In this document: positions 51,878 through 60,832 of the stretch, one piece after another
Layout of the letters: each line of letters opens with the position of its first letter
How positions within the stretch are numbered: position 1 is the first letter of the stretch
Assembly (NCBI RefSeq): GCF_900128895.1
Contig: NZ_FSQW01000001.1
Span: 1,054,001-1,118,000, forward strand
Direction of reading: 5' to 3'
DNA length: 64,000 nucleotides
From: Parasphingorhabdus marina DSM 22363
GTDB lineage: Bacteria > Pseudomonadota > Alphaproteobacteria > Sphingomonadales > Sphingomonadaceae
The notes under the pieces: generated by a model
The model's input: the letters and a program-made list of their open reading frames with translations, nothing else
What the model was told of the DNA's origin: nothing
The model's database searches: none
Made by a program: the position numbers and the translations under genes

Positions 51878-52048
51878 TCAGGAACCGTTTGTGTTCGTTC
51901 GCAGCCTGAGCGTTGACAAAGCCTCATCCAGCTTGGCTGCCGGCAGATAGGCCTGCGCCCCGTCCAGCAGCGCCAGGGCCTCTTCCATCAACTGATCTGC
52001 TTCCGACAATAGGGACTGGCGATCTGTTGGAGACTTGCGTTCGGTCAT
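51878..52048 (-). CDS. Small protein coupled to motB, 56 residues
   Basis: The ATG overlaps the motB stop (ATGA), so translation is coupled. The product is acidic-helical, MTERKSPTDRQSLLSEADQLM then EEALALLDGAQAYLPAAKLDEALSTLRLR, with no signal or membrane segment and a polar tail. I do not recognise it. The helix pattern resembles a small dimerising or chaperone-like protein. Placement as third gene of motA-motB suggests a role with the stator or in flagellar control. Confidence 0.7.
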   Translation of the reverse strand: MTERKSPTDRQSLLSEADQLMEEALALLDGAQAYLPAAKLDEALSTLRLRTNTNGS

Positions 52049-52956
52049 GGCGCAGGCTTTCGCTGTGTGGCCAGCGCAAGGGATCGCTGCTCGCCTTTTC
52101 GCCATTCCAGCGTCACTGCCATGCGGCGATTGCGGGAGTCATATTTGTCGCTGGTGTTAAACGGCTCTCGATCCGCCACACCTTCGATGCGGGAGAAACG
52201 TCCCGAAGGAACGGCATTTCGGATCAACGCTGCACGTGTCGCTTCCGCGCGTGCGGCGGACAGTTTCCAGTTGTTCATGGTCTTGCCCGACGCATAGGGC
52301 AGGCTGTCCGTATGTCCGCGAACGATAATGTCGTTGGGCATGTCCACAACGGCATTGCCGATCTCCCGGATCAGACGTTCGGCCTTGGGGGTTAGAATGT
52401 CGGTAGCGAGCATGAACATCGAGAAATCTGCCTGATCGACCAGATCAATCCGCAACCCGTCCTGGGTTTCAACAAAACGCAGGTTTTTGTAGAGTTTTGC
52501 GCCCTCTTCGGACCGTTCCAGTCGTTCCTTCAGCTGGCGTTTCAGCTGCTCGAACCTCTCGCGATCCCGGTCAATATCATCCTTTCCACCCCTGTCATTG
52601 GTTCCGGTGGAGTCCCGGGGGATGGTGATGGAGCGAGTGCCTGTCTGCGATGCTTTTGAAGGATAATTGTCCTTGGATGTCAGGGAGTCGCCCCCAAACA
52701 TGCCATTGGAACCCGCACTGGCCTGCTTCATTTCCACGAGCGTGGGTGTGAAATAGTCGGCGAGCGCCTTGCGCTGTTTTTCGTCAGTCGCGCCCAGGAG
52801 CCACATCATCAGGAAGAAGGCCATCATTGCCGTTACAAAGTCGGCATAAGCCACTTTCCAGGCGCCGCCATGGTGCCCGCCATGGCCCTCTTCGATGATC
52901 TTCTTGACGATGATCGGCTGGGGAGGCGGTTCATTCTGTTTGCCCTTGGCAGCCAT
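52045..52956 (-). CDS. motB: Flagellar motor protein MotB
   Basis: 303 residues. N-terminal cytoplasmic basic part (VKKIIEEGHGGHHGGAWKVAYAD), the proton-carrying Asp39 at the mouth of the single transmembrane helix (ADFVTAMMAFFLMMWLLG), a plug and linker region, and a C-terminal OmpA-like peptidoglycan-binding domain (LTPKAERLIREIGNAVVDMPNDIIVRGHTDSLPY). It anchors the stator to the cell wall. It starts 2 bases after motA and overlaps the 56-residue gene. Confidence 0.97.
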   Translation of the reverse strand: MAAKGKQNEPPPQPIIVKKIIEEGHGGHHGGAWKVAYADFVTAMMAFFLMMWLLGATDEKQRKALADYFTPTLVEMKQASAGSNGMFGGDSLTSKDNYPSKASQTGTRSITIPRDSTGTNDRGGKDDIDRDRERFEQLKRQLKERLERSEEGAKLYKNLRFVETQDGLRIDLVDQADFSMFMLATDILTPKAERLIREIGNAVVDMPNDIIVRGHTDSLPYASGKTMNNWKLSAARAEATRAALIRNAVPSGRFSRIEGVADREPFNTSDKYDSRNRRMAVTLEWRKGEQRSLALATQRKPAP

Positions 52957-52958
52957 GT

Positions 52959-53822
52959 CTAGCGTCCCCTCATGCCGTCAAACACTTCGGCAAAGGCTGG
53001 CTGATTGGCATGGGCCAGGCTCGACCGGGCCGCCTCGATGACGAGCGGTTGCGGATGGCCGTGTAGGCTGGCGATGATGATCTGCTTGACCATCTGGTAA
53101 ATGGCGGCATCGCTTTCGATGACCTGCTTGCAGCGGTTCGCCAGAGGACCAACCAGGCCATAGGCCAGCAAGACGCCCAAAAAGGTTCCGACCAGAGCCG
53201 AACCGATCATCGCGCCCAGAACATCCGGTGGCTGGTCGATCGCGCTCATGGTTTTGACGATACCCAGAACAGCGGCAACAATCCCCAGTGCTGGCAACGC
53301 ATCGGCGAGGCCCTGCAGGTTGTCCGCCGGTTCAATCGCTTCGTGATGATGAGTCTTGAGGCCATTGTCCATGACGTCTTCCACCGCGTGAATGTCCAGC
53401 GTGCCCGAAGAAATGACCACCAATCGCAAGGTGTCGGCAATCAGGTGCACCAGGGTCTCGTCCTCGAGCAATTTCGGGAATTCCCCAAAAATGGCTGAAC
53501 TCTGGGGATCTTCAATATGTGGTTCGACGGCCACCGGCCCGTCCGTACGGAGCAGTTTCATCAGCTTGGAGACAAGGAAGATGCAGTCGAGAAAGTCCTC
53601 TTTGACATATTTCGGGCCCTTGAAAACCTTGGTCACGCCGCCCATCAGCGCTTTCAGCTTGGGGCTGGAGTTGCCGATGATCAGCGCACCGATGGCGCCG
53701 CCCCCAATGATGGTCATTTCCACAGGCAAAGCTTTGAGCACGGGGCCGATATCACCGCCCGAAATGATGAAGCCCCCAAAGACCATTACAATCAGTACAA
53801 CAAGGCCTATGGCTGGAAACAT
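52959..53822 (-). CDS. motA: Flagellar motor protein MotA
   Basis: 287 residues with four transmembrane helices: IGLVVLIVMVFGGFIISGG at the start, then LADALPALGIVAAVLGIVKTM and LVGTFLGVLLAYGLVGPLA, containing the conserved prolines of helices 3 and 4. The cytoplasmic loop carries charged residues that contact FliG. With MotB it forms the ion-driven stator. A FliA-like promoter lies 74 bases upstream in the gap after flgL. Confidence 0.97.
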   Translation of the reverse strand: MFPAIGLVVLIVMVFGGFIISGGDIGPVLKALPVEMTIIGGGAIGALIIGNSSPKLKALMGGVTKVFKGPKYVKEDFLDCIFLVSKLMKLLRTDGPVAVEPHIEDPQSSAIFGEFPKLLEDETLVHLIADTLRLVVISSGTLDIHAVEDVMDNGLKTHHHEAIEPADNLQGLADALPALGIVAAVLGIVKTMSAIDQPPDVLGAMIGSALVGTFLGVLLAYGLVGPLANRCKQVIESDAAIYQMVKQIIIASLHGHPQPLVIEAARSSLAHANQPAFAEVFDGMRGR

Positions 53823-53895
53823 GTCGGTTTTCCCCGGTCAAAATGGATCTGGTCTTCCCGCTGGAAAACCGGAAAAAGTTCTAATTCACTAGGGA

Positions 53896-53922
53896 ATAAC
53901 GGCATTTGCCGCGGGACTTTTA
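53896..53922 (-). promoter_or_regulatory. Sigma-28/FliA-like promoter upstream of motA
   Basis: On the minus strand TAAA (53922-53919), 15 bases, then GCCGTTAT (53903-53896), matching TAAA-N15-GCCGATAA at 10 of 12 fixed positions. It lies between the flgL stop and the motA ATG, so motAB can be expressed later than the flg operon. The spacer contains CGGCAAATGCCG, a small hairpin that could also weakly end the flg transcript. Confidence 0.6.
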
Positions 53923-53935
53923 GGTTGAGATGCGA

Positions 53936-54784
53936 TTAACCGAGATAATCAAACAATGTCCGCTGTTCGATCTGTCCATAGACGGCCTGTGCGGCCTCCA
54001 GATTCACCAGCAGGGACTGGATCCGGGAAATGGCTTCGCTCAGATTCGTGTCTTCCAGCGCCGAACGGCGTTCGGTCAGCGTGATCGCATTTTCCTCCAG
54101 ATAGGAACGGGCGCTTTCGAGGCGATTACCGACAATTCCCTGTTGGGCGATCATGTCGGTGATCCGGTTTTCGACATTGCGAAGCGGCTGGAATGCATCT
54201 GTGCGATCCTGCGCGGTGCCGCTGCGAACGGCCGCTATGGTGTCCGTGATGATCGTCTCAAAGTCCGAGAATCCACCATTTCCGAGGGGAATATTCTCTG
54301 TCACGGTCTGGATGCTGGGTGCCGAAATTACCAGGATATCTTCATTGATCGGGATTTCCAGCGGTGGTCCGTTCTGGAAAACGTCTCCGCCAAAGCTGTC
54401 CTTGACGGCGAGACTGTCGCGAAATGTGTTGAGCAGCCCTTCCATTTCGATCGCGATCGTCTCGCGATCCGCCTGGCTGTAAGTGTCGTTATTGGCCTGA
54501 ATCAGCAGTTCCTGCATCCGGATCAATCCGCTGGAAATCGAGCGAAGCGACGTTTCGGCGCTGCCGGCCCGCGTTTCGACCCGGCCGATATTGGATTGCC
54601 AGGCGCTTTCATCTGCCTGACGCCGGGCGATGTTGGAGATTTCCAGCCAGGCCGCCGGATCGTCCGACGGCTGGTCGATCTTTTGTCCGGTGCTCACTTC
54701 CTGCTGCTTTTCGCTGATGATCCGCGAGATATCGAGCTGCTGCTGAATGGCGTATGGGGCGCGGTTGCGGTTAACGGATTCCAT
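53936..54784 (-). CDS. flgL: Flagellar hook-associated protein FlgL
   Basis: 282 residues, flagellin-like. N-terminal NRAPYAIQQQLDISRIISEKQQEVSTGQKIDQPSDDPAAWLEI and C-terminal RLESARSYLEENAITLTERRSALEDTNLSEAISRIQSLLVNLEAAQAVYGQI are the paired helical D0/D1 segments. It joins the hook-FlgK junction to the filament. The ATG at 54784 has AGGA at good spacing; the GTG two codons before is too close to it. Last flg gene of the operon. Confidence 0.95.
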   Translation of the reverse strand: MESVNRNRAPYAIQQQLDISRIISEKQQEVSTGQKIDQPSDDPAAWLEISNIARRQADESAWQSNIGRVETRAGSAETSLRSISSGLIRMQELLIQANNDTYSQADRETIAIEMEGLLNTFRDSLAVKDSFGGDVFQNGPPLEIPINEDILVISAPSIQTVTENIPLGNGGFSDFETIITDTIAAVRSGTAQDRTDAFQPLRNVENRITDMIAQQGIVGNRLESARSYLEENAITLTERRSALEDTNLSEAISRIQSLLVNLEAAQAVYGQIEQRTLFDYLG

Positions 54785-54800
54785 GGTCACTTCCTGCTGA

Positions 54801-56132
54801 TCAGAATATGTTCAATACCGACTGGGTGGTTTCCCGGGCGACCTGAATCACACGTGCAGCCGCCGAATAGGCCTGCTGCAGACGGATGAGATCGGCTGCC
54901 TCGCGGTCGAGGTCTACACGAGATACATCATCCCGGGCGCGGCTGGTATTGGCATGAAACGCGGTCGCGGCTTCTTCAGCACCGCGCGCGGCATTGAGGC
55001 CTATGGCATGGTTGCCGACCAGAGTCGTCCAGGCCTGCTCGCTGCCGCCTGGGCCGCGATAACTGGCCAGTGCGAGAATATTCCCGTTGGCGGCGCCTCC
55101 TGGTGCTGCCAGGGCAAGATCCGCGGAATCCTCGCTGAGCACCGCGATGGTCGAGGCATCTCCGCTCATCGACAGCAATGGTCCGCCAGCGGCGCCAGCA
55201 TCGGTTTCCCCGGCCGCCTGCCAGGCATTAATATCATCCACATAGGTCTGCGCCTGCGTTTCCAGATTCTGCTGACGCAAAACCAGAGTCTGCGCCGAGG
55301 TGCTGAGCCCTGCCAGCGCGCCGTCAGAAGGTGCGGCGACGGCGGAACCGTCAATCGCCAGGGCGAAGCTGCCATCCGCATTGCGGCTGATCGAAGCCGT
55401 GGCGGGATTGTTGACCGTCACGAGAGGCTGGCCGGCATAGGTCACACTGGCGACCCCTTTGTCGCCAAAGCTGATTTCGCCGTTCAGCTGTTCCGTGATC
55501 ACTGCCAGAGCAGTGTCCCGCTGATCGAGCAACGAGGCCTGGGAGGCCGTCCCGTCGCGTGATTTCAGCAATTGGAAATTGACTTCGGCCAGCTGGCTCA
55601 TTGCGGTATTGAGCTTGGCCGTTTCCTGTTCGGCCGACTGATAGATCAGGTCGGACGTCAGGGTCAGGCTCTGCGAAGTCCGCTTGAAGGCGTCTGCGGT
55701 CTCCTGGATGTCCGCCATGAAGGTCTGACGCAGGGCATTGTCAAACGGCGCCGCCGCGAGCTGTTCGCCGCGGCTGAACAGCTGTGTCAGTTTTCCGCCA
55801 ACATCCTGACCACCATTGCCGAGGTCCGATTCAATCGCACCGAGCCACTGGGCAGTAACTTCGGTCCGGATCAGGGCGCTGCCACTTTGCCGGACAGAAG
55901 CTTCGAGAAATTCGTCGGCAGAGCGGGCGATGCCGACAATGCGGACACCATTATGTTCCTTGCTGGTGGTATAGAGCGGGTTGGTCCGGCCGGTCAGCGT
56001 CGCATCGGCGAGCTGTGTCGAGCGGCGGACATAGTCCGGATTCTCAGCATTGCTGATATTCTGCGAAACGGTCGCGAGCGAGTGGGTAAAAGCCTTGAGC
56101 GCCCCTTGGCCGATGGCAAACAGGTCATTCAT
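54801..56132 (-). CDS. flgK: Flagellar hook-associated protein FlgK
   Basis: 443 residues. N-terminus MNDLFAIGQGALKAFTHSLATVSQNISNAENPDYVRRS is the flagellar rod/hook motif; the C-terminus RVDLDREAADLIRLQQAYSAAARVIQVARETTQSVLN is the partner helix. First hook-filament junction protein. I choose the ATG at 56132, which overlaps the flgJ stop by 8 bases; two other ATGs and a TTG just upstream are in frame but leave extra residues not typical of FlgK. Confidence 0.95.
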   Translation of the reverse strand: MNDLFAIGQGALKAFTHSLATVSQNISNAENPDYVRRSTQLADATLTGRTNPLYTTSKEHNGVRIVGIARSADEFLEASVRQSGSALIRTEVTAQWLGAIESDLGNGGQDVGGKLTQLFSRGEQLAAAPFDNALRQTFMADIQETADAFKRTSQSLTLTSDLIYQSAEQETAKLNTAMSQLAEVNFQLLKSRDGTASQASLLDQRDTALAVITEQLNGEISFGDKGVASVTYAGQPLVTVNNPATASISRNADGSFALAIDGSAVAAPSDGALAGLSTSAQTLVLRQQNLETQAQTYVDDINAWQAAGETDAGAAGGPLLSMSGDASTIAVLSEDSADLALAAPGGAANGNILALASYRGPGGSEQAWTTLVGNHAIGLNAARGAEEAATAFHANTSRARDDVSRVDLDREAADLIRLQQAYSAAARVIQVARETTQSVLNIF

Positions 56133-56472
56133 CATCATATCCAAATTGCTTGAGCATCATGTCGGCCAGGCCCAGTGCCCCTTTCGAGGCCATGTCGTCT
56201 GCAAGACGGCTATCCGCCATGTCGCGAAACTGGTCACCGGCTGCGCTGCCGAACAGGTCATCACCGAGCGATCCGGCGCGCATGGTCGAAACCAGTTGCC
56301 GGGCAAAAATCGCTTCAAAGGCCTGGAGAGCCGCTTTCAGTTCCGCCTTTTCCTCGGCCTGTGCGGCCTTGTCCGCCGTCGCACCGGCAGACGGGTCGAG
56401 GGGAGGCCGTGCAGGGGTGAGGGACGCGTGGGACGCGGCCATTTGTGCTGCGGGACCGGGAATATTGGTCAT
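56125..56472 (-). CDS. flgJ: Flagellar rod-binding protein FlgJ, without muramidase domain
   Basis: 115 residues: ELKAALQAFEAIFARQLVSTMRAGSLGDDLFGSAAGDQFRDMADSRLADDMASKGALGLADMMLKQF is the rod-binding domain that caps the growing rod. The C-terminal glucosaminidase domain of enterobacterial FlgJ is absent, as is normal in alphaproteobacteria, so a separate enzyme must open the wall. It overlaps flgI by 4 bases. Confidence 0.95.
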   Translation of the reverse strand: MTNIPGPAAQMAASHASLTPARPPLDPSAGATADKAAQAEEKAELKAALQAFEAIFARQLVSTMRAGSLGDDLFGSAAGDQFRDMADSRLADDMASKGALGLADMMLKQFGYDDE

Positions 56473-57590
56473 ATGATGATCAACTCCGCTTTGAGTGCGC
56501 CAGCCTGTTTGAGCGCGTCCAATATGGCAGCCAGATCGCCAGGCGTGACGCCGATGGCGTTGATGGCTGCAACCATTTCCGACAGCGAGGCACCGGGTGC
56601 CAGTTCGAACATTGGAGCGGTTTTTTCTTCAATCGTGATTTCGCTCGATGGTTCGACGGCAGTTTGGCCCCGACTGAAGGGTTCAGGTTGTATAACGGTC
56701 GGGTTCTCGTCCACTTTAACGGTCAGTTTGCCGTGACTGATCGCTGCCGGGCTGATCCTGACGGCACCATTGATCACAACGGTCCCGGTGCGGGCGTTGA
56801 TGATGACGCGTGCCGGTGCGTCGGCCGGAGTGACCTCGATATTCTCGATCAGCCCCATCATCATCATCCGCTCATTGCCAGATGCCGGAGCAGAAATGCG
56901 GATGGACACGCCATCGCTCGCCTCGGCCCGGGCTTCGGGGAACTTCTGATTGATTGCCTCGGCCACACGAAGCGCGGTTGTCAGGTCAAATTCGGAGAGA
57001 TTGAAAGTCAGATAGGGCGACTGGTTGAAACCGGTGTCGACGGCGCGTTCAACGGTGGCACCGCCGGCAATCCGTCCGACCGAGGGAATATTGACCGTGG
57101 TCCGGGACCCGTCGGCAGCCCCGACGCCAAGCCCGCCAACGGCGAGATTGCCCTGGGCCATGGCATAGACCTGTCCATCCGCGCCATAGAGCGGCATCAT
57201 GATCAGAGTGCCGCCGCGCAACGACTTGGCCTTGCCGATCGCCGACACTGTGACGTCCAGCCTTTGACCAGGTTTGGCAAATGGTGGCAGTTCCACGGTC
57301 ACCATGACCGCAGCCGCATTTTTGAGCGAGGGATTAATGCCGGGAGGCAGGGTCAGGCCGAAACGATTGGCCATGCCTTTCACGCCGAGCGTCGCATATT
57401 CGAGGCTGTCATCTCCCGTGCCCGGCAAGCCGACCACCACGCCATAGCCAGTCAGCTGGTTGGCGCGCAGGCCCTGGAAGGTGCCCAGATCCTTGATCCG
57501 CTCGGCCATGGCCGGCGAGGGGAAGAGCAACAGGGCTGCCATGAAGATGGTGATCAGGCTGATGATCCGGTTTGAAAAAAGTCGAGCCAC
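56469..57590 (-). CDS. flgI: Flagellar P-ring protein FlgI
   Basis: 373 residues with a signal peptide (ITIFMAALLLFPSPAMA). RIKDLGTFQGLRANQLTGYGVVVGLPGTGD is the signature N-terminal block of FlgI, and IPSVGRIAGGATVER and PPFAKPGQRLDVTVSAIGKAKSLRGGTL follow. It assembles around the rod in the peptidoglycan layer, with FlgA as chaperone. GTG start with GGGAG 8 bases away. Confidence 0.97.
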   Translation of the reverse strand: MARLFSNRIISLITIFMAALLLFPSPAMAERIKDLGTFQGLRANQLTGYGVVVGLPGTGDDSLEYATLGVKGMANRFGLTLPPGINPSLKNAAAVMVTVELPPFAKPGQRLDVTVSAIGKAKSLRGGTLIMMPLYGADGQVYAMAQGNLAVGGLGVGAADGSRTTVNIPSVGRIAGGATVERAVDTGFNQSPYLTFNLSEFDLTTALRVAEAINQKFPEARAEASDGVSIRISAPASGNERMMMMGLIENIEVTPADAPARVIINARTGTVVINGAVRISPAAISHGKLTVKVDENPTVIQPEPFSRGQTAVEPSSEITIEEKTAPMFELAPGASLSEMVAAINAIGVTPGDLAAILDALKQAGALKAELIII

Positions 57591-57611
57591 AACGGTTCTC
57601 CCGATAGGGGG

Positions 57612-58292
57612 TTAAAACGGACTGATGGCGGAGAAAAAGCGGGTCAGGAAACCCTGCTTGCTGGCGGTCGCAATTTCGCCGGATCCGCCATAGATGATCC
57701 GGGCATTGGCAACGCGGCTGGAGGCTATGCGGTTGTCCGGGCCGATATCGGCGGCACGGATGATGCCGCTGATCCGGACCTGCTCTTCCCCGCGGTTCAG
57801 CGTCATCAGCTTTTCGCCGCGCACCAGCATGGTGCCATTGGGATAGACTTCGGCGATGGTCACACTGATCTCGCCGGTCAGCGCATTGGATTGCTGGGCC
57901 TGGCCATTGCCACTGAACGAGGAATCGCTGCTCAGCGCAATATCGCTGGGCGAGAATAACGAAAATGGCCCGGTGGTCGGAGGAGTGAGGCCGAAGTCGC
58001 TCGATTTTCCGGTCGTGGCGCTGTTCGACTTTGTCGCCTGGGTGCGCTCCACCAGGGTAATGGTGACAAGATCCCCCACCTGTGCGGCTCGCGCGCCGCT
58101 GGTGAGCGGTGCGTAGCCGTTGACCGCCTGGAATATCGCGCCATTTGCCACTGCGGGAGCCGGGGCGGGCTGTGCCAGAACCGGGGCATAGGCCGGGTTC
58201 GGACCGGTCGCTCCTCCGCCCAGACAGGCGGACAGGCCAAGCAGCGGAATCCCGGCAGCGAGGGCGGCGAATTTGGTTGGGAAAACAGTCAT
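57612..58292 (-). CDS. flgH: Flagellar L-ring lipoprotein FlgH
   Basis: 226 residues. Lipobox LSAC with Cys23, then the FlgH core: ARAAQVGDLVTITLVERTQATKSNSATTGKSS, LTGEISVTIAEVYPNGTMLVRGEKLMTLNRGEEQVRISGIIRAADIGPDNRI, VANARIIYGGSGEI. It forms the outer-membrane ring of the basal body. Placed in order after flgG and before flgI. Confidence 0.97.
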   Translation of the reverse strand: MTVFPTKFAALAAGIPLLGLSACLGGGATGPNPAYAPVLAQPAPAPAVANGAIFQAVNGYAPLTSGARAAQVGDLVTITLVERTQATKSNSATTGKSSDFGLTPPTTGPFSLFSPSDIALSSDSSFSGNGQAQQSNALTGEISVTIAEVYPNGTMLVRGEKLMTLNRGEEQVRISGIIRAADIGPDNRIASSRVANARIIYGGSGEIATASKQGFLTRFFSAISPF

Positions 58293-58313
58293 GTCATGAA
58301 CCTTTTGCTAAAC

Positions 58314-59102
58314 TCAGAGTTGCTGATTGACGAACTGGAGCATCTCGTCGGTGGCCGAGATCATCTTGGAATTGACCTCATAGGCGCGCTGGGTCTCGAT
58401 CATCGTCACCAGCTCCTCGACAATGTTGACGTTGGATTGCTCCAGCGAGCCCTGGCGAAGGCTGCCTCGCCCTTCGAGACCGCCGGCACCAACAATGGGA
58501 TTGCCGCTTGCACCGGTCTCAACCACGAGATTGTTGCCGATATTTTGCAGGCCGGCGCTGTTTGCGAACGTCGCAAGTTCCAGCTGCCCCAGCTCGGTCG
58601 CTTCGGTCTGTCCGGCAAGCGTCGCCGAAATCGTGCCGTCGCTGCCGATTGTCAGTCCGGTCGCGTCCGGGGGAATGGTAATCTGCGGCACCACGGGCAG
58701 ACCTTCGGATGTGACCATCGTGCCTTCGGGGGTCAGGCTGAAATTGCCGGACCGGGTATAGGCGTTGCGTCCGTCCGGCAGCTCGACCTGGAAATAGCCG
58801 GCGCCTTCGATCGCGATGTCGAGCGCATTGCCGGTGATCTGCAGCGAACCCTGGGTGTCGATCCGGGCGGTGCCGGAGACTTTCACGCCGGTGCCGAGTG
58901 ACAGGCCGACGGCATAGTCATTTTGCGCATCTGCTTTGGCACCCGGGGTGATCTGCTGCTGATAGGCGAGCGTTTCGAAATTCGCCCGGTCGCGCTTGAA
59001 TCCGGTTGTGTTCACGTTCGCGAGGTTGTTGGCAATCACCCGCATTTTCATGTTCTGCGCGTCCAGCCCGGTTCGGGCGACCTGTAATGCTCCGTTGCTC
59101 AT
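58314..59102 (-). CDS. flgG: Flagellar distal rod protein FlgG
   Basis: 262 residues, the standard length. N-terminus NGALQVARTGLDAQNMKMRVIANNLANVNTTGFKRDRANFETLAYQ; C-terminus EQSNVNIVEELVTMIETQRAYEVNSKMISATDEMLQFVNQQL. Builds the distal rod that passes through the P and L rings. AAAGGA precedes the ATG. Confidence 0.98.
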   Translation of the reverse strand: MSNGALQVARTGLDAQNMKMRVIANNLANVNTTGFKRDRANFETLAYQQQITPGAKADAQNDYAVGLSLGTGVKVSGTARIDTQGSLQITGNALDIAIEGAGYFQVELPDGRNAYTRSGNFSLTPEGTMVTSEGLPVVPQITIPPDATGLTIGSDGTISATLAGQTEATELGQLELATFANSAGLQNIGNNLVVETGASGNPIVGAGGLEGRGSLRQGSLEQSNVNIVEELVTMIETQRAYEVNSKMISATDEMLQFVNQQL

Positions 59103-59135
59103 AATCTGTCCTTTCCGTTCTGAATCAGGCTGTTT

Positions 59136-59879
59136 CTAGGTCGGCATGCTCATGATGCGCGCGCCGCTTTCGTCGAGATCCTTGGCCGTTGTCAGCAGCT
59201 TGACCTGGGTCTCCCAGGCGCGGCTGGCTTCAATCATGTCGACCAGCACGGCAGACATGTTGACATTGGATCCTTCCAGTGACGCGGCCGTCAGCCGCGC
59301 GTCCGGATCGCCGGGTAAAATCCCGCCATCCTTCACCCGGAAGAGCGTGTCATTATGCTTGATGATATCGCTGCCCGCCGGGCTGGCCATTTTTAGCCGG
59401 TCGAGCTCCTGGGGCTGGCTGGCATCCCCACCGCGCGGAACAATGAAGATCGCGCCGTCGGAGCTGATGTTGATGCTGTCATTGGGCGGGATCGTGATCG
59501 GTCCGCTTTCGCCCAGCACCGGATGTCCGTCACCGGTGACCAGCAGGCCGCTGTCGGTCGTCTGCAGATCTCCGCGCCGTGTATAGGCTTCATCGCCGTC
59601 CGGTGCCTGTACGGCCAGGAGAGCATCTCCATCCAGCGCAATGTCCAGCGGGCGACCGGTAGATTTCACGGGTCCGCCGTTCATGTCAGCCGTCAGGACG
59701 CTTTCTTTCGACAGGGCCCGGCTGTCATGTGTCGGGCCATCGAGATACCGGGCCCTGGCATTGACCACTTCCGCGCGAAAACCGATCGTGTCGGCATTTG
59801 CCATGTTATTGGCAATAGCCGTCTGGCGGTTCATGATACCGCGCATCGCGCTCAGGCTGGTGTGGATCATCTTGTCCAT
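59136..59879 (-). CDS. flgF: Flagellar proximal rod protein FlgF
   Basis: 247 residues. The start MDKMIHTSLSAMRGIMNRQTAIANNMANADTIGFRAEV and end EGSNVNMSAVLVDMIEASRAWETQVKLLTTAKDLDESGARIMSM show the rod-protein helices; the middle GDALLAVQAPDGDEAYTRRGDLQTTDSGLLVTGDGHPVLG is the shared FlgF/FlgG domain. The ATG at 59879 has AGGAGAG upstream. Confidence 0.96.
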   Translation of the reverse strand: MDKMIHTSLSAMRGIMNRQTAIANNMANADTIGFRAEVVNARARYLDGPTHDSRALSKESVLTADMNGGPVKSTGRPLDIALDGDALLAVQAPDGDEAYTRRGDLQTTDSGLLVTGDGHPVLGESGPITIPPNDSINISSDGAIFIVPRGGDASQPQELDRLKMASPAGSDIIKHNDTLFRVKDGGILPGDPDARLTAASLEGSNVNMSAVLVDMIEASRAWETQVKLLTTAKDLDESGARIMSMPT

Positions 59880-59968
59880 GCTGTCTCTCCTGTCGGCGGT
59901 TAGCCGGCGGCGCGCAGATCGGGAACCAGACCGATCAGGGCGCCGCCGCACTCGAGGAACCTGCTAAA

Positions 59969-60799
59969 TCAGACCTGCAGGTTCACGATTGTCTGGGTCA
60001 TGTTGTTGGCGGTTTCGATCGCCTGGGCATTGGCCTGGAAATTCCGCTGCGCCGAGATCAGGGAAACAAGTTCCTCCGTGATATCGACATTCGCGCCTTC
60101 CAGGGCACCCGAACGGATCGAGCCAAGCGGGCCGTTGGCCGCCTGGTTGATTACTGGCGGGCCGGAATCTCCGGTCGACTGCCAGTGCGCATCACCGATC
60201 GGACGCAGGCCTTCAATGGCGGTAAAGCTGGCCATTGCCATCGCTCCAAGGGCAATCTGGTTGCCGTTGGAAAATGTGGCGGTCACCGTGCCTTCATTAT
60301 TGACGTTGATATTGGACAAAATGGCTGTCGCGTCACCGGGATCGGTGTCGGGCAGCACAAAGTCAAACGCGTCCGCCAGATTGGTCGAGGTAACGGCGCC
60401 ATTGGCATCGACCGGCAGCAATTGTGCAATATTGCCGAGTGTGTCGACCACTTCGCGATCAACATTGACCGCAAAGGCGCCATTGCGGGTAAAGCTGGTA
60501 TCCTGGCGAGGCGGCTGTCCGCGCACCATGAAAAAGCCGTCACCGGCGATCGCCATGTCGAGCGTTTTGTCGGTGGACTCCAGGGTCCCCTGGGTGAATT
60601 GCTGGGTAATGCCGTTGAGCCGGACACCCTGACCCGCAATCATCTTGGTTGACTGGGTCGGTGCAGAGGCAAACAGGTCACCGAAAATCGCGCGGCTTTT
60701 CTTGAAGCCGGTCGAGCTGGTATTGGCGATATTGTTGGATATCACCGACAGGCTCGTCTGCGCCGCCTTCAGGCCACTAAGTGATGTAAAAAATGACAT
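59969..60799 (-). CDS. flgE: Flagellar hook protein FlgE, unusually short
   Basis: 276 residues. N-terminus FFTSLSGLKAAQTSLSVISNNIANTSSTGFKKSRAIFGDLF and C-terminus RSGALEGANVDITEELVSLISAQRNFQANAQAIETANNMTQTIVNLQV identify a hook protein, and its order (flgD, flgE, flgF) fits. It is about 125 residues shorter than the 402-residue E. coli protein; the outer D2-like insert seems to be missing, leaving a core of rod-protein size. AAAGGAG precedes the ATG. Confidence 0.92.
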   Translation of the reverse strand: MSFFTSLSGLKAAQTSLSVISNNIANTSSTGFKKSRAIFGDLFASAPTQSTKMIAGQGVRLNGITQQFTQGTLESTDKTLDMAIAGDGFFMVRGQPPRQDTSFTRNGAFAVNVDREVVDTLGNIAQLLPVDANGAVTSTNLADAFDFVLPDTDPGDATAILSNINVNNEGTVTATFSNGNQIALGAMAMASFTAIEGLRPIGDAHWQSTGDSGPPVINQAANGPLGSIRSGALEGANVDITEELVSLISAQRNFQANAQAIETANNMTQTIVNLQV

Positions 60800-60832
60800 A
60801 GTCTACTCCTTTGATAGTTGAGTTTTGTCGCA

